Positions 29,864-37,576 of a stretch of DNA of 64,000 nt are shown here, one piece after another (the first letter of the stretch is position 1; the number at the start of each line of letters is the position of its first letter). The notes beneath the pieces were generated by a model, which was not told the DNA's origin, searched no databases, and saw only the letters and a program-made list of their open reading frames with translations. Made by a program: the position numbers and the translations under genes. Origin of the DNA: Streptomyces sp. CMB-StM0423 (lineage in GTDB: Bacteria; Actinomycetota; Actinomycetes; Streptomycetales; Streptomycetaceae); contig NZ_CP025407.1 in assembly GCF_002847285.1 (NCBI RefSeq), forward strand, positions 3,814,501 through 3,878,500. The letters run 5' to 3'.

Positions 29864-30000
29864 CTCCCCTCACCGCCGTTTCCGTAGGCGGAATGACACT
29901 TTCTGTCACCGTACGAACCAACTAGCCGTATTCCTACAACCTTTGGCCGCGGTACGGGGTCTTCTGATCGCCGTCATCGACCGCGCCCGGGAGCTGCCGC

Positions 30001-31470
30001 ATGCATCACAGACTCCGTACCGCACTTGCCACCGCGACCGCCGCCGCCGCGCTCTCGGGCGGCCTGGGGGCCGTCGCCGTCGCCGATTCCGGCACCCCGG
30101 CCGCGGAACCCGCGGGCGCGATGGTCGACTTCAACGGGGACGGAGACCGCGACATCGCGGTCTCCGCGCCCGATGCGTACGTCGCCGGAGTAAGGGGCGC
30201 CGGCCAGATCGTCGCCCATTACGGGGCGGAGAACGGCACCGCCGCCGGCATCACCGCCCGCCGCGCCAAGCGGCTCAGCCAGCACAGCGCCGGCGTCCCC
30301 GGCACCGCCGAGGAGGGCGACGGCTGGGGCGGCTGGACCGCCGCCGCGGACTTCGACGGCGACGGGTACACCGACCTCGCCGTCGCCGCCCCCGGCGAGA
30401 AGGTCGGCGGCGACGTCAGCGGCGGTACGATCCAGCTCCTTTGGGGCGGGCCGTACGGCCTCGCCGGCGGTACGACGCTGCCCGACCCGCGCCCGTACGA
30501 GCACGACCTCTTCGGCCGCGGCCTCACCGCCGGCGACTTCGACGGCGACGGCACCGCGGACCTGGCCGTGGCCTCGACGAGCGCGTCCATGGACGTCTTC
30601 ACCGGCGGCTTCGGCCGTACGAAGGGGGACTACGGGGCGTGGGACACGGTCGCGGTGCCGCTGGACAACGGAAAGATCTGGGGCCGGTTCGACCTCGCCG
30701 CGGGCGACGTCGACGGCGACGGCGACGACGATCTCGTCGTCAACGGCCACGTCGACTGGGAGCACAGCGGCGTCTACGTGCCGGGCTCCCCGGACGGCCT
30801 GACCGACGCGGGGCAGCGGCAGCTCCCCGGAGGCGACACCACCGTCATCGGGGACGTGAACGGCGACGGCCGGGCCGACATCGTCACCGGGCTGACGCGC
30901 GACGACGAGGGCACGCCGGGCGCGGCGCTGGGCGGCAAGGTCTCCGTCACCCTCGGCTCCGCGGACGGCCCCGCCGGCACCACGGACCTGAGCCAGGCCA
31001 CGCCGGGCGTCCCGGGCACGCCGGAGAAGGGGGACTCCTTCGGCGGCCAGTTGGCCCTCGGCGACGTGGACGGCGACGGGCATACGGACCTGGCCGTCGC
31101 CGCGGCGAACGAGACCCTGGGCGCCGCCGAGAACACCGGCACCGTCACGGTGCTCTACGGCGCGGCGGACGGCTCGGGCTTCGGCGGCGCGGGCGCGACG
31201 CTGGTCCACCAGAACGCCCCGGGCGTCCCCGGCACCAACGAGACCCGCGACCGCTTCGGCATCGCCGTCCTCCTCTCGGACCTCAACGGCGACGGCTACG
31301 ACGACCTGACGGTCGGCCCGGCCGGCAAGAACGCCGGCAACGGCGCGGTCTACGCCCTGCGCTCCGACGCGGGCACGGTGGCGGCGGACGGTGCGGTGGC
31401 GATCTACCCGTCGTCGGTCGGGATGCCGACGACGGGGGACCCGGGGTACGGGTCGGAGTTCGCGGGCTGA
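30001..31470 (+). CDS. Secreted FG-GAP repeat protein, third of three
   Basis: The protein has 489 residues. The signal peptide MHHRLRTALATATAAAALSG leads into repeats with DFNGDGDRDI, DFDGDGYTDL, DFDGDGTADL, DVDGDGDDDL, DVNGDGRADI, DVDGDGHTDL and DLNGDGYDDL loops, the most regular set of the three paralogues. I see no TTA codon in its signal peptide, unlike the other two, so timing of expression may differ. A hairpin terminator follows. Confidence 0.88.
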   Translation: MHHRLRTALATATAAAALSGGLGAVAVADSGTPAAEPAGAMVDFNGDGDRDIAVSAPDAYVAGVRGAGQIVAHYGAENGTAAGITARRAKRLSQHSAGVPGTAEEGDGWGGWTAAADFDGDGYTDLAVAAPGEKVGGDVSGGTIQLLWGGPYGLAGGTTLPDPRPYEHDLFGRGLTAGDFDGDGTADLAVASTSASMDVFTGGFGRTKGDYGAWDTVAVPLDNGKIWGRFDLAAGDVDGDGDDDLVVNGHVDWEHSGVYVPGSPDGLTDAGQRQLPGGDTTVIGDVNGDGRADIVTGLTRDDEGTPGAALGGKVSVTLGSADGPAGTTDLSQATPGVPGTPEKGDSFGGQLALGDVDGDGHTDLAVAAANETLGAAENTGTVTVLYGAADGSGFGGAGATLVHQNAPGVPGTNETRDRFGIAVLLSDLNGDGYDDLTVGPAGKNAGNGAVYALRSDAGTVAADGAVAIYPSSVGMPTTGDPGYGSEFAG

Positions 31471-31537
31471 CGACGCAGCGCCGCAGGGACGGCGACGTAC
31501 CGCGAGCGCCACCGCTCACGCCGCCGCCGCAGAGACG

Positions 31538-31572
31538 GCCAGGGCCCGGACCTCCCCCGGCCGGGCCCTGGC
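31538..31572 (+). terminator. Terminator after the FG-GAP array
   Basis: GCCAGGGCCCGG (31538-31549) pairs perfectly with CCGGGCCCTGGC (31561-31572) around an 11-base loop, 67 bases after the third FG-GAP stop. Confidence 0.7.
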
Positions 31573-31743
31573 TCATGCCCGGGAACACCGGTGCCCTGTG
31601 ACCCCCCACACTCCACTCGCGCCACCCACCCCCGGACCCAGTAGGGCGGATCCCCTACGGGAAGTACCGTCTTGGCCATAAACATCCCCCGTATTCCCGG
31701 GCCCCGGTGACCTCGGCGGGCAAGACCAGGTACGTTCGATCGC

Positions 31744-32643
31744 GTGGCAGGATTCAGAATGGGCCGGGGACGCGAGCCCCACGGCAGTCGGCAGCAGGGG
31801 CGGCCGCAGGGCCCGCCGCAGGGCGGCCCCCCGCCTTACGGCGGCCCGCAGTACGGCGGCCCCCCGCCGCCGCCGCGCGGGCACGGACAGGGGCACGGGC
31901 AGCCGTACGGCGCCCAGTGGCGGCAGCCCCCGGGCAGCCACGGCTCGGGGCCCGAGTACTACGGCGGCGGCCACGACCCGTACGCCGCCGACCGCCCCGG
32001 CAACACCCAGCCGTACGGCGTCGGCGGGGTGCCGGACGACTACGGTCCGTACCACGACGGCCACGTCTACCGCGCCGGCGAGGGGGCAGCGCCGCCCGTA
32101 GGCCCGCGGCTGCACTGGAAGGACCTGCTCAGCGGGATCGTCTTCCACCCGAGCCGCACGTTCTGGCAGATGCGCGACCACAGCATGTGGGGCCCGGCGC
32201 TGACGGTGAGCTTCCTCTACGGCCTGCTCGCGGTCTTCGGCCTGGAGCAGGCGCGCGACGAGGTGCTCAACTCCACGATCTCGGCCAGCATCCCGTGGAT
32301 CATCGCCACGGGCGTCGCGGTCACGCTCAGCGGCCTGGTGATGGGCACGGTCACGCACACGCTCGCCCGGCAGTTGGGCGGCGCGGGCGCGCTGGCGCCG
32401 ACGGTGGGGCTGGCGATGCTGGTCGTGGCGATCACGGACGCGCCGCGGCTGCTGGTCGCGATGTTCATCGGCGGCGAGCACATGTTCGCGCAGGGTGTGG
32501 GCTGGCTGACGTGGCTGGCGGCGGGGGTGCTGCTGACGTCGATGGTGAGCAAGTCGCACGACCTGCCGTGGCCGCGGGCGCTGGGGGCGTGCTCGATCCA
32601 GTTGGTGGCGCTGCTGGCGCTGTTCAAGCTGGGCACGCTCTGA
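31744..32643 (+). CDS. Yip1 family membrane protein
   Basis: The protein has 299 residues. The first ~115 are Gly/Pro/Gln/Tyr-rich and disordered (PQGPPQGGPPPYGG style). A Yip1-like domain follows: LLSGIVFHPSRTFWQMRDH, then five hydrophobic segments (around VSFLYGLLAVFGL, SIPWIIATGVAVTLSGLVMG, LAPTVGLAMLVVAITD, GVGWLTWLAAGVLL, IQLVALLALFKLG). The role in bacteria is not established. The GTG at 31744 begins the protein. It converges with dcd with 10 bases between stops. Confidence 0.8.
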   Translation: MAGFRMGRGREPHGSRQQGRPQGPPQGGPPPYGGPQYGGPPPPPRGHGQGHGQPYGAQWRQPPGSHGSGPEYYGGGHDPYAADRPGNTQPYGVGGVPDDYGPYHDGHVYRAGEGAAPPVGPRLHWKDLLSGIVFHPSRTFWQMRDHSMWGPALTVSFLYGLLAVFGLEQARDEVLNSTISASIPWIIATGVAVTLSGLVMGTVTHTLARQLGGAGALAPTVGLAMLVVAITDAPRLLVAMFIGGEHMFAQGVGWLTWLAAGVLLTSMVSKSHDLPWPRALGACSIQLVALLALFKLGTL

Positions 32644-32653
32644 CCCGAGCCGG

Positions 32654-33229
32654 TCAGATCACGGTGCGGTGGAAGTTCTGGTACGACCGGGAGGGCGTGG
32701 GCCCGCGCTGCCCCTGGTACCGGGAGCCGTACTTGGCGGATCCGTAGGGGTGCTCGGCGGGTGAGCTGAGCCGGAACATGCAGAGCTGCCCGATCTTCAT
32801 GCCCGGCCACAGCTTGATGGGCAGGGTGGCGACGTTGGAGAGCTCCAGCGTCACGTGCCCGCTGAACCCGGGGTCGATGAAGCCGGCGGTGGAGTGCGTG
32901 AGCAGCCCGAGCCGGCCGAGGCTTGACTTGCCTTCGAGCCGGGAGGCGATGTCGTCGGGCAGCGAGATGACCTCGTACGTCGAGGCCAGCACGAACTCCC
33001 CGGGGTGCAGGATGAAGCACTCGTCGCCCTCGGGCTCCACGAGCCGCGTGAGGCCGCTCTGTTCGACGGCGGGGTCGATGTGGGGATAACGGTGGTTCTC
33101 GAACACCCGGAAGTAGCGGTCGAGGCGTACGTCCACGCTGGACGGCTGGATCATCGCGTCGTCGAAGGGCTCGATCCGGACCCGCCCGGCGTCGACTTCG
33201 CTCCGGATGTCCTTGTCAGAGAGCAGCAC
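32654..33229 (-). CDS. dcd: dCTP deaminase
   Basis: This enzyme deaminates dCTP to dUTP for thymidylate synthesis. It has 191 residues, the standard length. The trimeric dUTPase-like fold signatures are present: IQPSSVDVRLDRYFRVF (residues 27-43), EGKSSLGRLGL and HSTAGFIDPGFSGHVTLELSN, which contains the catalytic glutamate, and the C-terminal YGSRYQGQ tail that closes over the nucleotide. Confidence 0.96.
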   Translation of the reverse strand: MLLSDKDIRSEVDAGRVRIEPFDDAMIQPSSVDVRLDRYFRVFENHRYPHIDPAVEQSGLTRLVEPEGDECFILHPGEFVLASTYEVISLPDDIASRLEGKSSLGRLGLLTHSTAGFIDPGFSGHVTLELSNVATLPIKLWPGMKIGQLCMFRLSSPAEHPYGSAKYGSRYQGQRGPTPSRSYQNFHRTVI

Positions 33230-33257
33230 GCCCCGACCCTACCGGCTGCCCGGCACG

Positions 33258-33428
33258 CTACCGCGCGTCGCCCTTGCCCACCGGCTGAACGTTCCGCAAC
33301 CGCGCACACCGCGGACACCGCACGAGCCCACCGGACCCGATCCGCCGGGCGGCGCCGACGTTCTGCATCGGGAGCGAGGCGGTGCTGAAGACGTGCCCTT
33401 CGGCACATCGGACGACGGTGGTCTCCAT
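33258..33428 (-). CDS. Small zinc-ribbon-like protein
   Basis: The protein has 56 residues. The pattern is VRCAEGHVF near the start (Cys8, His12) and VRCPRCARLR (Cys38, Cys41) near the end, a likely single zinc site. The ATG at 33428 has a very good ribosome-binding site, GGAAGGAG, with 5 bases between. It lies just upstream of dcd in the same direction. Function unknown; it is too regular, with too good a start site, to be chance. Confidence 0.75.
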   Translation of the reverse strand: METTVVRCAEGHVFSTASLPMQNVGAARRIGSGGLVRCPRCARLRNVQPVGKGDAR

Positions 33429-33629
33429 CAGGCTCCTTCCCCATAACGCAACAAAAGCCACACTACGGGACCAACCCCCCACCCCACACGCCACCCCCCA
33501 CCTCAAGGTAACCCCAACTCCCGCCCCACCCCGGCACATCCACCCCACAACACCGGCAGCCCCCCGACGACCTCGCCGGGGGGCGCACATACGGTAGAGT
33601 GACAGCGAAGCGCCCGGTGGGCGCTCTAC

Positions 33630-33703
33630 GCGGGCGTAGTTTAATGGTAGAACATGAGCTTCCCAAGCTCAGAGCGCGGGTTCGATTCCCGTCGCCCGCT
33701 CCA
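33630..33703 (+). tRNA. tRNA-Gly (anticodon CCC)
   Basis: The acceptor stem GCGGGCG (33630-33636) pairs with CGCCCGC (33693-33699), followed by U73 and an encoded CCA. The anticodon arm is TGAGC - TTCCCAA - GCTCA, giving anticodon CCC, and the T arm has GGTTCGATTCC. This is the integration target of the element that follows: an integrase gene reads toward the 3' end of the tRNA. Confidence 0.97.
33660..33703 (+). other. Probable attachment site (attL) in the tRNA-Gly 3' half
   Basis: Tyrosine integrases of actinobacterial elements commonly recombine in the 3' part of tRNA genes, and this one's integrase gene ends 51 bases away. The att core is therefore expected within the anticodon-to-CCA part of the tRNA. 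I looked for a second copy of the 3' sequence (GATTCCCGTCGCCCGCTCC) further right and did not see one, so attR is probably outside this window or diverged. The core's limits are inference. Confidence 0.5.
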
Positions 33704-33710
33704 GAAGAAA

Positions 33711-33733
33711 GCCCCAGGTCAGAAACCTGGGGC
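33711..33733 (-). terminator. Terminator between tRNA-Gly and the integrase gene
   Basis: GCCCCAGGT (33711-33719) pairs perfectly with ACCTGGGGC (33725-33733) around a 5-base loop. Read leftward it is followed by TTTCTTCTGG. It lies 21 bases after the integrase stop and would end the xis-int transcript before it enters the tRNA antisense. Confidence 0.85.
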
Positions 33734-33754
33734 TTCCGTGTTGTCTAGACCTCT

Positions 33755-34927
33755 CTACCCCCCGCGTGCCCGTTGCGTGCCCGATGGGTCCTCGTCGTGC
33801 CCCTGCCGAGCTGCGGCTTCACGCTCCGCCCGCACCTTCGCGTCGAGTGCATCTGCAATCTCCCGCTGACGCTGCAGGTTCGAGTGCTGGTAGATCAGCG
33901 CGGCCCGTTCGGTGGACTGGCCCGCACGCACCATGGTGTCCTTCAGCGTCGCGCCGGCCTGGGTCGAGAGCGTGTGTCCGGTGTGGCGGAGATCGTAGAA
34001 GCGGAAGCCGTCCGGCAGACCGACCTTCGACCGTGCCTTGCGCCACTTCCGTCCGAAGGTGGATCGGCGGAACGGCTTCCCGCGCTCTCCTACGAACAGC
34101 AGTCCGTCCGGCTCCTTCTCGGCGTACCAGTCGAGGTGACGCCGGAGATCCTTCTCCATGAAGGCCGGAAGCGCCATGAAGCGCCTGCCCGCCTCTGACT
34201 TGGTGTCACCGACGACGCGGCGGCCGGTCGTCAGCTCCGGGGCGGCCCGGCGTACCCACACGCCAACGGCGTCCAGGTCGGCATCGGAGCGGCGCATCTC
34301 GGCCTGTTCCTCCGGGCGGGCTGGGCCGAAGGCCGCGATGTAGACCATCAGGCGCCAGCGCGGCCCCATGGCGTCGGCCAAGGCGTCCACCTGGCCGACG
34401 GTGGCGATCGGCCGCTCAGCAGCCGACTCCTTACCGGCTCCCTTGATCCGACACGGATTCCGGCGGATCAACTCGTCCTCAACAGCCGTCTCCATGACGG
34501 CCTTCAGCAGCCGGTAGGACTTGGCGACCGTGGTGGCTCCCGTCACCTTCAGCCGTTCGGCCCGCCAGGTGCGGACGCGCGGAGCGGTGATCTCGTCGAG
34601 GTGAAGGTCACCGATCTGCGGGACGATGTGCAACCGGAGCAGCCGCCGGTACAACTCCTCGGTGGTGGCCGACAGATCGCGCTCATCCACCCATTGCAGG
34701 GCGTACTTCTCCAGAGGGATGGCCCCGACCTCCGGAGCCACCCACTCGTCGCGCTGGATCTCGGTGCGCTTCTCGGCCAGCCAGTCGTCCGCGTCACGGC
34801 GGGTGGCGAAGGTCTCTGGCGCAGGCCGGTCGATGCCGTCAGGCCCGAGGTAGCGCGCCTGGTAGCGACCCGAAGGCAGCTTGCGGATGCGGCCGAAGGT
34901 CCGCTTGGAACTCTTACCCTTTGCCAT
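33755..34927 (-). CDS. int: Tyrosine site-specific integrase
   Basis: The protein has 390 residues. An N-terminal Arm-type DNA-binding part (GRIRKLPSGRYQARYLGPDG) and a SAM-like core-binding domain precede a catalytic domain with FRFYDLRHTGHTLS (Arg314) and the nucleophile Tyr346 in AALIYQHS. Two usual catalytic-box residues differ: the motif normally written G-H-S-S reads AGQST, so the second histidine is Gln, and the His three before Arg314 is Tyr (the latter is common in this group). It begins at the ATG at 34927, overlapping the end of the excisionase gene, and integrates into tRNA-Gly. Confidence 0.92.
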   Translation of the reverse strand: MAKGKSSKRTFGRIRKLPSGRYQARYLGPDGIDRPAPETFATRRDADDWLAEKRTEIQRDEWVAPEVGAIPLEKYALQWVDERDLSATTEELYRRLLRLHIVPQIGDLHLDEITAPRVRTWRAERLKVTGATTVAKSYRLLKAVMETAVEDELIRRNPCRIKGAGKESAAERPIATVGQVDALADAMGPRWRLMVYIAAFGPARPEEQAEMRRSDADLDAVGVWVRRAAPELTTGRRVVGDTKSEAGRRFMALPAFMEKDLRRHLDWYAEKEPDGLLFVGERGKPFRRSTFGRKWRKARSKVGLPDGFRFYDLRHTGHTLSTQAGATLKDTMVRAGQSTERAALIYQHSNLQRQREIADALDAKVRAEREAAARQGHDEDPSGTQRARGG

Positions 34928-35148
34928 CAGGCGGCCTTCCCGTAGCGGGCGGCTCGCGTCTCGGCGGCGGTGAGCACCGTGCGTTCCGCGATGAAGGCGG
35001 CGATGGCGCTCTCGGGGATGCGGACGTGCTTGCCGAGCTTGACGTAGCGGATGCGGCGTTCCTGGATGAGGCGGCGCACGAAGCGCACGCCCGTGCCGAG
35101 GCGCTCGGCAGCCTCGCCCGCGGTGAGCAGGCGATCCTGATTGGTCAC
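34927..35148 (-). CDS. xis: Excisionase-type helix-turn-helix protein
   Basis: The protein has 73 residues from GTG at 35148. The MerR/excisionase-like helix-turn-helix is RLLTAGEAAERLGTGVRFVR followed by the wing RRIRYVKLGKHVRIPESAIA. The stop overlaps the integrase ATG, so the pair is translationally coupled, as usual for xis-int. The start is uncertain: a near-perfect anti-16S sequence AAGGAGGTGA (35145-35154) overlaps the GTG itself, which is not a workable distance. TTG codons upstream (to 35241) would give a longer form. Confidence 0.75.
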   Translation of the reverse strand: MTNQDRLLTAGEAAERLGTGVRFVRRLIQERRIRYVKLGKHVRIPESAIAAFIAERTVLTAAETRAARYGKAA

Positions 35149-35234
35149 CTCCTTCGCTGCGGTAGCGGTCTGCGTGGAGGCGCGGGGTATTGCGGTTTGG
35201 CGCAAGTGTGGTTCCTCTTCTGGCAGGCGGTGGC

Positions 35235-35280
35235 ACGGCAATGCCGGCCTGCCGGGTCGATCGCACGGGATGGCGGTGGT
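35235..35280 (+). repeat. 46-bp element, copy A (inverted partner at 36067-36112)
   Basis: The sequence starts ACGGCAATGCCGGCC and contains CGGGTCGATCGC and GGGATGGCGGT. By my count 38 of 46 bases match the reverse complement of 36067-36112. The two copies point toward each other around the repressor gene. Copy A lies upstream of xis, opposite to it. Confidence 0.75.
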
Positions 35281-35345
35281 GGAGAGGGAGGGGCCCGTAG
35301 TTGGGCTTGTGACGTGCCCGGAAGGGCTGTTGGAGCGGTGGGAGG

Positions 35346-35849
35346 CTAAGCCTCGTCCGCCTCGGAGCGCTCCTCCGGCGGGGGGCCGTAGGTCTTGGCC
35401 ATCTGGCCGGCGCTGACTTCGGCGATGGCGTTGGACACCATCACGTCGGCCTCTTCGCGGATGCCGGGGTGCTCGGCGAGGTACGCGTCCAGCGCGTCGC
35501 GGGCGGTGGTGAAGGCACCGTTGGCGCGCTGGGTGGCGCGGTAGGCGTCCACGACGTCGTCGATCAGCTCCATGGCCCGGGTTCTGGCCGCGAGCTGCGG
35601 CGGGCCGACGAGGTTGCGCAGGTCGATGCCGAAGACCCCGGCGAAGCCGATGGCCTCGTCGAGGTTGATGCGGCGCTTGCGGTTCTCGATGCGCCAGACC
35701 GCCGAGGGGTTCATGTCGAACCCGGCGTCGTTGAGTCGGTCGGACAGTCCGTTGGTGCTCCAGCCGCGCGCCTCGCGTTCCAGTCTGATGCGGACGGCCA
35801 CGTTCTCCTCGCCGCTGAGGAGAACGCCCTGCGAGGGGTCCTCGCTCAT
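35346..35849 (-). CDS. XRE-family repressor of the integrated element
   Basis: The protein has 167 residues. The helix-turn-helix is at about residues 15-75: VRIRLEREARGWSTNGLSDR, then NPSAVWRIENRKRRINLDEA. The C-terminal half is helical (RTRAMELIDDVVDAYRATQ) and probably dimerises. The ATG at 35849 follows GGAGGGAGGTGATCAGG, an almost perfect ribosome-binding site. It is divergent from the DUF3631 gene, with CTTCTGC repeats between, so it likely controls the switch between maintenance and activation of the element. Confidence 0.85.
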   Translation of the reverse strand: MSEDPSQGVLLSGEENVAVRIRLEREARGWSTNGLSDRLNDAGFDMNPSAVWRIENRKRRINLDEAIGFAGVFGIDLRNLVGPPQLAARTRAMELIDDVVDAYRATQRANGAFTTARDALDAYLAEHPGIREEADVMVSNAIAEVSAGQMAKTYGPPPEERSEADEA

Positions 35850-35914
35850 CCTGATCACCTCCCTCCGTTCGTAGCGCACTGCTCCGTTGCTAGGGGACTA
35901 CTACAGTAGCAGCT

Positions 35915-35953
35915 CTTCTGCGTCACGCAAAACACTTCTGCGATCGGCAGAAG
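35915..35953. promoter_or_regulatory. Operator cluster between repressor and DUF3631 gene
   Basis: CTTCTGC occurs at 35915-35921 and 35935-35941 (20 bases apart, two helix turns) and in inverted form as GCAGAAG at 35947-35953, making the palindrome CTTCTGC-GATCG-GCAGAAG. The site is upstream of the divergent repressor gene and is the natural place for it to bind. Confidence 0.6.
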
Positions 35954-36028
35954 ATGTGATACGCTAGTTGCACCGCACCACTGACCACCGAAGAAGACCG
36001 CCATGGTCGGCACCGCGGACAGCAAAAA

Positions 36029-36052
36029 GCCCCCCGGTGGTAGCCAGGGGGC
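36029..36052 (-). terminator. Leftward terminator in front of the DUF3631 gene
   Basis: GCCCCC (36029-36034) pairs with GGGGGC (36047-36052). Read leftward the stem is followed by TTTTTGCTG. It lies just beyond the 46-bp element copy B, so a short leftward RNA starting near 36140 would contain that element and end here. Confidence 0.65.
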
Positions 36053-36066
36053 CAAGCGCGAACCTC

Positions 36067-36112
36067 ATAACCGCCATCCCTAGCGATCGACCCGCGTGGC
36101 CGGGATTGCCGT
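36067..36112 (-). repeat. 46-bp element, copy B
   Basis: This is the reverse-strand partner of 35235-35280. It keeps ACGGCAAT, CGGGTCGATCGC and GGGATGGCGGT in order and spacing. It lies in the leader of the DUF3631 gene on the opposite strand, followed leftward by a terminator hairpin. Confidence 0.75.
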
Positions 36113-36140
36113 CCCATATGGCCCGCGAGCTGAGGAGCTG

Positions 36141-37415
36141 ATGTCCAGTATGGACGACACCTGCCCCGAAACGCCAGCCACCAGCGACGCCACCCGGCCG
36201 CTGCTCTCCGTCCCCGCCCAGCCCAGCCAGGGGGACGAGGCACCGGCCATCGGGCCAGCCTGCGCTGCTGAGGAGCCGCCGCGCAGCCACCATCGGGAAG
36301 CGACGGCGCCCGAATCCGGGGGCGCCGGGCTGCTCTCTGAACTGCGGCGGAAGATAGCCCACTTCGTCATCCTGCCGTCCGACCACGCGTTGGACGCGGT
36401 GACGCTGTGGGTGGCCGCGACGCATCTGCAGACGGCGTGGCAGCACGCGCCGCGGCTGGCGATCACCGGTCCGGTGAAGCGGTGCGGGAAGTCGCGGTTG
36501 CTGGACGTGGTGACCGAGACCGTGCACGCGCCGCTGATCACGGTGAACGCCAGCCCGGCAGCGATCTTCCGGTCCATCACCGACGACGAGCCGCCCACCC
36601 TGCTGGTGGACGAGGCCGACACGATCTTCGGCACGGCGAAGGTCGCCGAACGCAACGAGGACCTGCGCGGTCTGCTGAACGCCGGCCATCAGCGCAACCG
36701 CCCTACCCTCCGCGTCACCGGACCCAACCACGACGTGGCCACGTTTCCCACCTTCGCCATGGCGGCGCTGGCCGGGATCGGGGACCTGCCGGACGCGATC
36801 ATGGACCGGTCCGTGGTGATCCGCATGCGCCGCCGCGCCGGAGCCGAGAAGGTCGCCTCCTTCCGCACCGCCCGCGACACCCCCGCTCTCCGCCGCGTCC
36901 GCGAACGTCTCACGGCCTGGCTGCGCCCGCTGAAGGCGGAGGCGATGAACGAAGAGCCGGTGATGCCGGTCGAGGATCGCGCCGCCGACACCTGGGAGCC
37001 CTTGGTTGTCGTCGCCGACCTCGCCGGAGGACGCTGGCCCGAAGCCGCCCGCGCAGCGTGCCGGGCGATGTCGATGCACGAGGCGGGGCAGGACGAGGAC
37101 GGTGGCCTGAAGGCCCGGATCCTGACCGACATCCGCCGCGTCTTCGCCGACGAAGGCGACCCCGCCATCATGCGCACCAGCCGCCTCATCGAGGCGCTGA
37201 AGGCCGACAGCGAAGCACCGTGGGCCGAATACGGCCCACACGGACTGAGCCCGCGCGGGTTGCAGTTGCTGCTCAAGGACTACGGCATCAGTTCCGCCAA
37301 CCACCGCTTCCCCGGCGGCACCCAGGCCAAGGGGTTCTCCCGCACCCAGTTCGTCGACGCCTGGAACCGCTACTGCCCAGCGCTCCCCGAGGCACCAACG
37401 GACTCACGGGCCTGA
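36141..37415 (+). CDS. DUF3631 ATPase (element replication/maintenance protein)
   Basis: The protein has 424 residues. The N-terminal ~70 are disordered. A P-loop-type domain follows, with ITGPVKRCGKSRLLDVV (Walker A variant G-P-V-x-x-x-G-K-S) and TLLVDEADTIFG (Walker B with DEAD-like acid pair). The C-terminal third has winged-helix features (RTSRLIEALKAD, GLSPRGLQLLLKDYGI) typical of DUF3631 proteins in actinobacterial mobile elements. It is probably a helicase/primase-like replication factor. The ATG at 36141 follows TGAGGAGCTG; an in-frame start at 36096 is less good. Confidence 0.85.
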   Translation: MSSMDDTCPETPATSDATRPLLSVPAQPSQGDEAPAIGPACAAEEPPRSHHREATAPESGGAGLLSELRRKIAHFVILPSDHALDAVTLWVAATHLQTAWQHAPRLAITGPVKRCGKSRLLDVVTETVHAPLITVNASPAAIFRSITDDEPPTLLVDEADTIFGTAKVAERNEDLRGLLNAGHQRNRPTLRVTGPNHDVATFPTFAMAALAGIGDLPDAIMDRSVVIRMRRRAGAEKVASFRTARDTPALRRVRERLTAWLRPLKAEAMNEEPVMPVEDRAADTWEPLVVVADLAGGRWPEAARAACRAMSMHEAGQDEDGGLKARILTDIRRVFADEGDPAIMRTSRLIEALKADSEAPWAEYGPHGLSPRGLQLLLKDYGISSANHRFPGGTQAKGFSRTQFVDAWNRYCPALPEAPTDSRA

Positions 37416-37421
37416 CCCGGC

Positions 37422-37492
37422 GCAACTCGTCGCACCCGTCCCAGCGCAGCCCAGCACGGGGACGGGTCCCCACCCCGCAACGAGTCCACCCG
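37422..37492 (+). repeat. 71-bp direct repeat, copy 1
   Basis: It starts GCAACTCGTCGCACCCGTCC and ends GCAACGAGTCCACCCG. By my alignment 62 of 71 positions match 38416-38486. It fills most of the gap between the DUF3631 and DUF2637 genes. It contains GCAACGAGT at 37477-37485 and, at its start, the near-inverse ACTCGTCGC. Confidence 0.8.
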
Positions 37493-37576
37493 ACATCACC
37501 GCCACCCCCCTGCGGCCACAGGGCCCAACGGCGGCCGATATCCGCTCACCCCCGCCCCGGGAGAAGAACGCACCGC

